Part shown: piece after piece, positions 24,001 through 36,000 of the stretch
How positions within the stretch are numbered: the stretch's first letter is position 1
How the letters are laid out: the number at the start of each line of letters is the position of its first letter
Source of the DNA: Pempheris klunzingeri
Taxonomy: Eukaryota > Chordata > Actinopteri > Acropomatiformes > Pempheridae
NCBI RefSeq assembly: GCF_042242105.1
Contig: NC_092012.1
Span: forward strand, 13,121,470 to 13,185,469
DNA length: 64,000 nucleotides
Reading direction: 5' to 3'
The notes under the pieces: model-generated
What the model was told of the DNA's origin: nothing
The model's input: the letters and a program-made list of their open reading frames with translations, nothing else
The model's database searches: none
Position numbers and translations under genes: made by a program

Positions 24001-27000
24001 TTTCTCCCGTTTCCTGCTGTGTGAACTACAGCGTTCGCATCAGTCATATGAAACCTACATACTTTAGACAATTTTCACATTTTCTCCTTGAAACTATAAA
24101 CTTACGTGTCTCACAGGATAGAATAAGGAAATCCCACAAACACTTTTAAAAACCTACTGAATGAACTCTGAAACTTAAGATTGCTTGGGTGGATTTACTC
24201 CCAAGAGAAATTAAAAAAGTATCGCAGTTTTGCAGGTTAACACAGTTCTCATAATAAGAAAATATCATATACATTATTATTATTATTATTGTTATTAATA
24301 TTGTTGTTGTTGTTATTAATTTAATTTCAATGTTCTGGTTATTTTCTTGCTATTTTCATTTTTTATTAGCTAAATTCTCATGGTGTTCTTTTAACTGATC
24401 AGACATGTGCCAAGGATATGTAATGGCATGATTATACTGCCATTATCCTCTGATTTTCTTGCCTCTAAACAGTTAAAACCCCTCGGTATGAAGTTGTAAC
24501 GTTACCCAAAGACAGCGGGTTCTTGCAGGATACGAGCCACAACGTCCATTTTACGGCTGCTGTAGCAGAGCCTCTGAAGGAAATCCAGATTGTGGATGAA
24601 GAAGCTGCGGTCCAGGTGAATGAAAACCTCGTCCACCACAAAAGTCGCCATAATGCCCAATGAACGAAACTCCTCCTCAGTGAACACCCCTGTGTACATG
24701 CCCTGCAGTGAAAGAGTTCACAAAGCTTTGATCGCACAGCATATATGACAAACACTGAAACCTCTGCACTTCTTGCCTCTTGCCATTTACTTCTTTGCCT
24801 TTTAAAATGGGTGTAACTAACCAGCCTCTGCGCCATTTTGTCCACCAGCAGCTCTTGTTTTGTTCTGGACAGCAAGAGGAACTGATGAGGGTCTTGAATA
24901 ATCATCTTCCTGAGATCCTCCATCAAATCTGTAGGAAACTTCTTGATGGTGCTCACCCTGCAAGCAACCACACAGGATATATAATATTTGTTATTATACA
25001 GTCAAAAAAATCTTTAAATCACTGTTCATGAAGTGCAGTTAAATGAACTGTATAAATATGTTTGGTGAAGTCATGGGGTTGATTGTCCAGTTCAGATGTA
25101 CTTTCTTTTTTTAATAGCTGAAATATGAGACACACACAAGTGACATATATATAAATCTTATCTATTCATAATGAGACGACCACTTACCTGCAATAATTCT
25201 GAAGTACCTAAAATGATATTAACAACTTAATAGTTGAGCGATCAATCAACTTCTGACTTACGGCATGGACAGGGCGATCTCAGCTCCAAGATCTTTAAGC
25301 AGTTTGGAGAAGAACTCAAATTGATACAGCTCCTCAATCACACACTTTTTCTGTCCAAAAGAACAAAGAATCACGACAAAGGAGGACATATCGCTAAACA
25401 TCATGTGCATTATAGGAAAGATATTTAATGAAGTCAGATTTCTTAGACAGTAGAAGTTTACCAGTGAGGTGTGAAGAGGACCAGGCTGCTGCTTGAGGAA
25501 GGTCAGGATTCTTCTCACTGACGAAGGCGACGAACCAGCCCGAAGACGTGCCTGTAAGACCTTGCAGCTCACACCCTGACCCAGTGTTCCCAGACTCCTG
25601 ATTACACAAATTGATGAATGTCGATAGAGCCCTTGCACATACTGTTAAGCTGCAAAATATGCAGCTGAAAGAGACTGAGAAAATTAGAGCATCTGTGGCC
25701 ACAAAGAAACACAAAGGTATGAAGAAAAGCATACAAATGTACTTACAGAAAATCTTTGTCGATCAGGTTTGGTTTAGTATCAAGCACCTCTCTGAAAATT
25801 GCTTTAGCCTGGGGATGAAAATGGAAAAAAGTATGTTTTGTAGTTGTTGTACTGTGCTGGTTTATGCTGGCTCTGGACTGTTTTCTTTCCCAGTTTTCAT
25901 TATTAGACACAAGGGCAATCTGATATCTGATATTCACAGACAAGTCCATTCACAGTGTCGCTGATGATGCCGTCTTTGCTTTTGCTTCTCCACTTAATAA
26001 TTTAGCGGCTAATTTACTGTCATACACACCTTCTCATGACAAATAGAGGAAGCATATTTAATCAGAGGAAGCACAAAGAGATCGTACCACAAAGTAAAAG
26101 TCACAGGCTCCGGATTAGATCCTTTCACCTGTTCACACACTAGATATGCATCCCGCGGTGGCAGCGCTTGTCAAGAGGTACTGAGCAAAAATCGCTTGAA
26201 TACACATGGCCTGCGTGTGATACCTGCTGTGTGTTCCAGGATTTTGTGGCTGCGGTGGTGATGTTCTTCACAAGCAGAGGAGTCCTGGGCAGGACACTGA
26301 GCAGGGGCGTCCAGTAGAGCAAAGGCTCCACGTCATCCAACCAGCTGACCACCTTGGGAAAGCCCTGGTCGGGAACACAAGGAAAAATGTTGTAGCTGCA
26401 CACATAACTCTGAATGTCTTTGACAGAAAGTTTGTCAATCAAATATAAATACAAGAGAATGTTCTAATTGCATTATATGTGTGTTTTATCACTCTAAACT
26501 GTTAGAGTTTTTATCAGAGTTTTTTGTCTGCTGATAGTGTGTGTGTGTGTGTGTGTGTGTGTGTTGTACCCATAGTTTGGTGGAGATAGCATTGGCTTGT
26601 GGTGGGCTCAGGCCCGGTGTGCGTTGGGCCATGGCGGGCAGTGATGACAGCAGTCTGTCAGAGGTGAGGGTCAGCAAGACCTCCGTCTTCATTCCCGCAA
26701 CGAGGGAGCCGAGCTCCTGCAGCCGGCCTGGAGCAGCCAGCTGAGCAGAGGGGAGGAAGGTGCGAACGTCAGGGAGCAAAAATACACCTCCATGCTAAAT
26801 GTACATTGTGGTATGGGTTTACAAAACAACTCACTGTGTAACTTGAAGACAGCTTGTCTACAATTATAGAAGCCTGAAAAACATACAGAATGACAGCAAA
26901 TGAATAAAATGACCATCCTCGCGGTCATTTTAACAGTTGACTGATATACCATATATTCTGTATTTACTTGCTCCAGCTCTGTATCACATTTATACTGGGT

Positions 27001-30000
27001 AAACGTAACTTACACATGAATGTAAGATCTTATAAGTTCTGTGCAAGACAACGGCTGTGAGACTGAGGTAAATGATAAAAGGCTGAAGTTCAGATGACAG
27101 CTGAGGGTGAAGTAAAGCTCAGGTCATGAGCCATCTCAGGTCAGGGGTCAGTGTGCTGAAGACTGACTGCCTGTCAGCTGTTCCTCCAGCCTGGCAGCTG
27201 GTGGGGCTTGTAGGCCTGTACAACCCAACCATGTACAACACATAGAGGCTTGTGACTAAACTCCCCTAATTTTATTATTTTACAGTTTATCAGTTTATTG
27301 GTAAGAAAAACAACCTTTTATCGTACTTTATTTTCTTCTAATTTCTTTTCTCTTTTTTTACCCTCTGTAACTATACTCTAAAAAGAAAACAATAAAGATT
27401 AAATAAAGAAATCAAGTTGTAGTTGATACTTATGCATGCTTGAAACTTCCTACATGTTCTGCCATACATTACGGGTTGAGTGTGCTCCTCTACCTGTGCA
27501 GGGCTGAAGGAAACAGAATGGAGGACAGGGAGGACAGCGTGCAGCTGTGACGGCGTGAGATCCTCCAGGAAAGGCACACCCAGAGAGGGCAGGAGGTGGG
27601 CGACCTCTGCCAGCTGAGCAGGACTGAGCGAGGAGGGGTCCTTTAATTCTGTGCTGTTCAGTAACAAACTGGAAATCTGGACATAAGTTTAAAAAAAGCA
27701 GAGAGACAGCAAATATATTATAACAAGAAATTCCTTAAATGCTATTGTTAAGAATAGATAGACCTCATGTTAACTTCTCTGTCCCTACCAGATGGCTGGG
27801 CAGACTGAGTCCCTCACGTGTGCAGTTCATTGCAATGTCCCGGATGACACGGACAACCTCAGCGTTTTTATATGCAAGAAGGTCCTCTGAGTCTGCCAGG
27901 CACGCAAGATTACCCAGCCTAAAATTACGAACACTGTTTTAACAACACACTTTGCAGCAGATGAGACATTTCCCCAAAAAGCAAAATATGCATTTTGTAA
28001 AAAAAAAAATCATCATTCAGTCTGCATAGAGGTATATTCCTAAGATACAAAAAATTTAATTAAATTAAAGAACAAAACAAATGTATTTTAGTCTGGTGCT
28101 GCCAACACACAAACTGTACGATCTGTTTGTATGACAAATTATTGCTTTACACTTACATATTAACATGGGGTCAAAATGCACCAGAGAAAAATCAGGCAAA
28201 GAATAAACAATTTACATGGACAGAACAGTTGGAGGTGCCTCCATACAGTCATTCCCAACCTGATAAAATCCTGAGCTGTCAGGTTTCTGTAGGTGCCCAT
28301 GATGCTGTGAGCTATGAATTCCTTCTTTAGTGAAGTGAGGGTGTTTCTCTGCAACACATCCAGCCCGTCCAACAGCTGTGGACAAACATGCCGACAGAAA
28401 CACTGAATTAGCATGTACTTCTGAATTTGTGACATTAAATACTTTAAGCTGTGACCACAAAGTATGAACAAAGAAATACATTGGCTCTCTTCATACCCAC
28501 CAGAATCATGAACTCATGCAAATGAATAGACTGGCATTGTGAGAAATATACTTATTTGCCATCTGGCGAGGTTGGGGACATGTTTAACATTCACAACTGA
28601 AAGCCAGGACAGATTCAGTCTTTAGGGAAATAGGCAGACATTTTGGGAAATGAAAATGTGCCTTTTCACGCTTTTGCTGAGAGTGATAAATTCATACTAG
28701 TATCATGTCTGTGTGTGGAATATGAAGCATCCAGCTTAGCACAGAGACTGCAGACATGGGAGAACAGCTAAGTTGACTATGTCCAAAGGTAGCAAAATCT
28801 ATCTAAAAGCACCTCCAAAGCTCCCTAATTAACAAGCTATGTCTTGCTTATCTAATCTGTACAAAAACCAGCATGTAAAAATGGCAATTTGTGGCTTTAG
28901 TGGGGGGTTATGACATCATTTTTTTCATCTAGTTAATTTTCAATTTAAGAAAGCAAGTTAGTTTGGTTTCCCAGAATGTCAAACTTCCCTTAAAACCGTC
29001 TTTTAAATTCTTGGTCGAGCACTGAAAGGTCAGGGACTCTTTTATCTTAAGGTCATTCTTAATTCATGTCTTCCTATCTTTACTTATTGAACATCAGCTA
29101 CAAGCATCATACTGATGGGGACAGAGAAAGAAGAGGCTGTCTGTGCTTTCTTTTGATCTGTGTGTGACAGCTACCTCTGCTGTGCCCTGGGGCTAATCGA
29201 ACTGACAGAGTCCCGGCTTCTCGGGTTTCCCAGCCAGGTGTCAGAGCTCAGAGGGCTGTTACCTGAGCAGGTGAGAGGTGTTGGAAGTTGTGGAAGGGCA
29301 GGTAGGCGATCAGGTTTCCAGTGTCCCTGATGAGTGACTGATGACCTCTGGTGATGTTGGAAGGGGTCATAACTTTGCTGTACCACAAGCCAAACGCCAG
29401 CCGCTGGTCCAAAGTCATGTGCACCAAGTTCCTGTTAATGGTCTCCCTCCTAGAGAAAAAGAAAAGTTTAAACTTATGTGACATACTGGAACCGTTGCTT
29501 TGTAAAAGTTTCACTTAATATTTGCACAATATTGCATGTGACCTACTTTGAAAGATTACATTTAGACATAGTGGATGGTTGGGGAAACTTAGCAAATTAA
29601 TTGTGTGGCATTGCGGGAAATGTGCTCCTTATTTGCATTCTTGTTGAGAGTTAAATGAGAAGATTGACACCACTCATGTCTCTCCATTAAGTATTAAGAT
29701 CTTATGGTCAGGAAGCAATAAACTTAGCATATAGACTGGAGACAGGAGGAAACAGCTAGCCTGAGTCTGTCTGATGGTAAAGAAATCTGCCAACCACTGC
29801 CACTTATTTAAACATTATATCTCTTTTGTTTAATCTGTAGAAATGAAAATACAATGATGACAATTTGTGTGGTTATATGTGGGACTTTCTGCTGTATTTG
29901 TTATTACCAACGGGCAATGATTTACTTCGACGCCTCATTGTTGTTGAATCAACATCAAATACTTGCACACACACTTAAAGCCCTGTCTTGATTGAAATCT

Positions 30001-33000
30001 AGTCGGTGAGCTAGTTTACTTTCTATGTATAATGCATGTTCCCAGCACCTCGAGTCGCAATGACACATCACTTCTCGCAGGAGCCTGACACCAGGGGTGT
30101 GTTCAGACGGAAGCATCATGGATGTAGAAAAGTGACATTGCACGACTGTGCACAACTGAAATAAATCATGGTGCTCACTATATAGTCTTGGCAGCTCTCA
30201 TTTCTCCTGCTGTAAAGGGGCATGGAGAATCTTTGGGATGAAAACTCCAGATAAAATAAAACTACAAATGTAAAATATTGTGTCCAAAAACACACGTCTG
30301 CTGATAAATATTGCAAAATATAGTGCAATATAGTACAAATTTAAACAGCAGCACAAATTGAAAAAGAACAGTCCTTATCATCGACACACAAAACACGGCG
30401 AAATAATACTGCTGTTAGAATAAGTGACACAATTAATTTTAATAAATGCATCATATAATAATGAGTATTGGGCTCATAGAAATGTCTAGCTGACACCATC
30501 ACTCACACATTGATGTTGTTCTGCAGTGAGGGCAAAGCGTGGATGTCTGCCGGGGTGGCTGCAGCCAGCAGGGGAGCCAGCTCAGGGAAGAGACTACCAT
30601 CTTTTACCAGGTGCTTCTGGAACAGCACTGACACCATGGTGGACAGGTACTTATCAGGCAACTAGCAAACGGAAGCAGAGCCAATTCTGTGTTAGGAAGA
30701 ATGAAATGCTGTGGTCTGTATGATCAGCCAAGGCTAAACCATGGATAGTAGTGAAACAGAGAACTAAGAACTCCTGGAGGAAACAGGAAAAGGCTGCTTA
30801 ATGTTGTTCGTGTGTAGGTTTCACGTGGATGTGTAACGGTGTGCTTATTCACCTGCAGCCTGTTCTTGTTTCTGTTGTAGTACTGAAGGATCAGTCTGAC
30901 GGTGGTGATGTGAGCTGCACTCAGCACTGACCCCAGGCTGCTCAGCGGTATATTGAAGTACTCCTGGACACATGAACACATGAGGAAATGAGTCGCAAAA
31001 CACATAAAAACAAAAGTAATGTACAAAAAACAAACAGCAAAGACATAAATAACACAAAGATGTTTATATGAACAAGAGTCTACAGCTAAAATGCTGGATG
31101 ATAACATATTAATGGTACAATATTTCACCATTTTTGGATACCATGTTACCATACTAACATTTACTAATTAGCACCAAACACAAAGTACAGCTGAGGCTGA
31201 TGGGAATGTCATTAGTTTTGCATGTATTTGGTCATAAACCAAAGAATTAGGCAATTAAACAGTTTGACTATGATGCTGGCAGTGAAAAAAGTCATCGAAG
31301 TTATTCTTCGTGGGTGGGGGGCATTTGCCAAATTTCATGGCAGTTCATCTGATAGTCGTTGTTGTTGTTGTTGTTATCACGCAAAACCACAAATGTCATC
31401 ATCATGGCGCCAGACGAAAAGTCAGAGGATTACCAAAGATATAGTAGTAGTAGTAGATATTCAGATATTTCACAGGACAAGTGAAAACTTTGATCATCTG
31501 GTGGCAAGAGACACATAGTGAGAGGATTGACAAAGCCATTGAGGTTTATCCTCCGGGGACAATGAATGGCTATACGTTTCATGTAAATCCAAGTGTTAGT
31601 GAGGTACTTCAGTCTAGACCAAAGTGGCGGACTGACAGACAGATTGACAGCCATCCCTACAGCCATGCTGCATTACGGCTAAAAGTTTACATTAACATTT
31701 GAGGCGTTGCGTAAATCACCTTAATGACGAAGAATTCATCGCTGGTCGCGTCTCTCGCTGTCTGCATCAAGCTGGTTAAGACTCTCTACAGAAGGGAAAT
31801 GCACAAACATAGACACGATTGTGACACTATTAAGAGAGGGATTAGTGGCAGCATATTATCTAGGAGTCATGTTTTGACATGTTACTGTAATTGTCTAATC
31901 AAGTGTGAGCGAGGAGAGATTACACCCCGAGGAAGAGCTTCATTATGTTGCTATTGATGACAGGAGTGTAACCGTACGCCAGCTGTAGGCTAGCTGTACA
32001 CTGGAGGTCAGCTGCCATACAATGACACTAATGGTAACCGATATGGTTGAATAACTGGATAAACTATAAAGTCAATGAATTGTTCTACACGGAAACTGAT
32101 TGAGCCTATATGAATAAAAGATGAGGGAGAATCTCTATTTATACGCTGATTAACTCTCAGAATACATTTCCAAGAAAGTGTGAAAATATACTTCATTAGC
32201 TCTCAGCAATCAATAGATTCCTGTTCTATCAGACAGAGTAAGTAGTGAAAAATAATATAACAGTCAGTGGTGGAATGTAAGGTACATTTACTCAATAACG
32301 TTTTGAGGAATTTAAGGGAACTTTTACTTAACTTGAATATTTCATTTCATGTTTCTTTATACTTTTTTCAATTTAGATTAAAGAACCCAAATACTCTGTC
32401 CACCACTGTTAAAAAGATGTTCTTACTGCACAACTGAACCACCTACTCCAAAGCACTGCAGCAGGACCCTCTTTTTGTCAAAGTTGTTTTCCCTCTCGAG
32501 GTAACGAACTACAGATGCCAACACGGCCAGTCTTATGTTCTCAGTGACATGCAGCGACGTGTTCTGGGCCTCCTCCAGGGCCAACAGGAACACCAGAGTA
32601 GTGCTGACTGCCTGCTCCAACATCGTGGCCACGGGCGGAGTCATCAGATCCTCCACCCTGGACCTCAGACTCTCCACCCAGCAGCGCACCATCGTCTGCA
32701 GGGCCATATTCTGACTGGCCCCCGGCTGGCATGCTGAGTTGAGGTCAGCTGAGCAGGTCCAGTTGAACCGATTCACCAAACTTCTGGCCAGGCAATAATT
32801 AGGCTCTGCAGTGGTGCTGTTGTTGTTGGTGGTAGTAGTGGTGTAGTTGGTGTAGGTAGTACACATGCTGCCCACCCACGTGCTGGACGGCTCCCGAGAC
32901 AGCATAAACAGTAGGCCAGCGTTAGGGCAGATCGAGGAGACAAAATTGGTCTGGTCGTGCTCCCAGCAGAGAGCCAGGAGTGCCGCATCTGGAAGAGATA

Positions 33001-36000
33001 TGCTCCAGCTGGAGTACTGGCACTGCTCTGCAGAGCTGAACCCAGTCGGGCCTTCTGCTTGTCCCTCATCTTCATCAGGAGATACCTCTGGATTTGAATA
33101 GTTCGCACAGTGCTGTAATAACCAGGTGTTGTCCTGGTTGGCCAATAGGTTCTGAAGGACTATATCATTGGTGCAGACTTTGGAGGTGAAGTTTAGTGGG
33201 TCGATCTCAGCGCAGAGAGCCAGCTCAGTCATGTCCACGATGATGGGACGGGTCCAGTCGGAGTATTTGCACACCTAAAGAACAGATGATCGAAAATGAG
33301 ACAACAGAAAACAAATTCTGTGCTATTGAGTTGTTTTAATATGAACTTTTAACTTGTTTTTTGTAATGTTTTATTGTTGTCCATCTAGTGTCTTTGTATT
33401 CATTCTGGTCTCCTTTGCCTCCTTGTCCTGATTGGTTCTTGTTGTTGTCAGATAGCCTAGTTATGCCTCTAGAATGACATTGCCTGTGAGTGCTGCTGAT
33501 GGTCCTTTGACCAAAACATTCACTGTTGTCCATGAAATGCAACTTGAAATAGCATTTGGCATCATTTTGTGCATACAAGTTGATTAGACTTTGGCAGATC
33601 CATGTAATTCAGATAAAACACCCACCTGTGGTAACACTGCTTTGTCCTCTATTTCGTCTATGTCTGCACAGGCCGATGTCAGCCATTTGTTCTGGGGATC
33701 TTGTAGCATCTTTTCAAGCACAGGCGCTTTGCAGCAGACATTCCGCTGAAAAGCAAACTGATCGTGATGCCAACACAGGCCGACCACTGAATCGTCCACC
33801 TGCCGTTCACCCCACGTGTGGTAGTCGCACCAGTCAGCGATGTTGAAGGGCTGGGTAGGCTCAGGGCGTGGGAAGTTAAAAGAGGTGTTGCAGTGATTCT
33901 CAATCCAGGCATTTGCCTCATTACGCAGCAGGCTATTTAGGAATGTTTTGTTCGCGCAAACCTCTCTCATAAAACCACTGTGATCGAGCCGGATGCAATG
34001 TGTCAAAACATCAGTGGGAATTTGCATCACATCATGCCACTCTGAGTATTGACAAGAATCTGTAATTATTGATCCCATATCAGGGAGTGGTGGTGGTGGA
34101 AGGAGGAAGTTTGTGCAGTTGGGCATGAATTGCCCATTTTCCGGGTTGGAGAATAACATCAGGAAGAATCCGGTGTGCTCACAGATGAGGCTGATCAGTT
34201 TGGGACTGTCCAGATTCATGCAGAACTCCAGTAAGGGGGGGTCTACCAGAACTGAGGGCTGGCCCATCCACTGCTCGTAGTCGCAGAGCTGACTCACCAT
34301 GTACCCAAGTTCTGCAGTGGAGTTGGCACAGTATCCATACAGCCAGCTGTTCGTCTGATCTGACAACAGCTTCCTCATCATCGAAGCATTGTTACACACC
34401 TGCCTCACAAACTCCTTGCGCTCGTTATCACTGCACAGCGACACGAGGACAACGTCCACCGCTTTGTCACCTAACCAGCTGTTGTAGTTGCAGGCAAGCT
34501 GTTTGAGGTTGGAGGCTTCCCTGGCTACTCGATGAGGTGCTGAGCGAGGGAGGGGATGGCTTGGGGTGACGGCGGGCCAAGGCTGTGCGTGTCCAGCGCT
34601 GCAGTCGTGTGACCTGCTGAGGAGTGGCGACACCAGTGCTTGAATAACATAACATGTGTTGCTCCACACCCGCTCTACCTGGTTAGGGCTGAGGGAGTTT
34701 AGCTCCTGGCAGAAGGTGAGCACAGATGTGGAGTGTCCCGTTCTTGAACCCGCGAGGATTTCAGCACACAGTGTTTCATTGAGCCTGGCCAGATTGCTGC
34801 GATCACACTTTAGCAGGATGTCGTGGTTGTTATCAGTGTCATCTTTTGCCTCTGAGGCGCTGCGTTGGTAGGGGACGCTGGGAGGATTCTGGCACTCTGG
34901 CCCCGGATATGTGCACTGCTCTGGAGCCAGGAAGATTTCCAGGAAAATGTCAATGATGGAGTAACCAAAGGACCAGCTCACATTGTGGTTTATTCCCCTA
35001 AACAAAACAAAACAAATCATTATCACAGATTCTTTTAATGACTCGATAATATTTCTTAAAAACGCTCACAGATTTAGTTAAAGTTACTCCTGGCTGATAT
35101 GTGTTTTATTTCTCTGAGACATGAAGGGAGATGGTAGTTAAAGGTACACGGTGGAGTTCACTTGTAAACACACAAAATTTATGTTTACATTCAGCGCTTC
35201 TTGCTAAAATGCACTGTGTGCATGCTTAAGGTCAAAAAACATGTTCAATGCACTTCTGTCCCGGAAACATTATGTGGCAGCAGATTTTAACGGAGTGGAG
35301 CTGTTTTTCCCCTTTCTGTATTTCTTTAAATATCTTCAACCTCAACCTGAGAAAAATGTGACTCTCCTGGATGATGTGAAAATCATATTGATTTATGCTG
35401 TGACCACCAATTTTAATTATTTTGACTTAATTTCTGAGAAATCAGGTTTTATCCATCACTTTGCTATGGTGAATAGCTCTAAATACTACAATACCTATGA
35501 GCTTGGCCCCTGTTGCTATTGCGAAGCAAGTCAGAGGCACATATCAGAGCATTCATGATTTCAGGTGTGAACAAAATATGGTGTCATGGTTGCTAAATTC
35601 ATCCATCCATCCATTGTTTTTACCGCTTATTCTTAAGGATCGCAGGGGGGCTGGAGCAAATCCCAGACTTTGGGCAAGAGGCGGGGTACACCCTGGACTG
35701 GTCACCAGTCAATCACTGGGCCGACACATAGAGAGAGACAACCACTGACACTCACACCGTGCTGCCCCGTTGCTAGATTCATCCGAAATTAAGCTACTAG
35801 TGAATTTATTTATGCTGCAGACTGTAAAATCAGTTTTGTCACCGTGTACTCTTTAGCTTCCACTCTCCATCAATGGTGCACGTAACAGAACTTTTGGTTT
35901 TATAATTGGATGTCTCTTGTGGAAATGCACCTTGGGAGTTGTAGTTTACTACTAACCTAAAGTTTTTATTCACGCAGGCTTGCTCTCGCACCTTTTGCAA

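Noticed and set aside
30509-30661. strc exon 8 ending at AAT/GTGTGA
   Set aside because: That end leaves phase 0 and breaks the frame into exon 9; ending two bases later, at the consensus GTGAGT, gives phase 2 and restores it.
32423-32446. Read-through of strc exon 5 to GVGGSVVQ and stop
   Set aside because: The donor GTAGGT at 32446 gives phase 0 into exon 6, and the following exons continue the protein.
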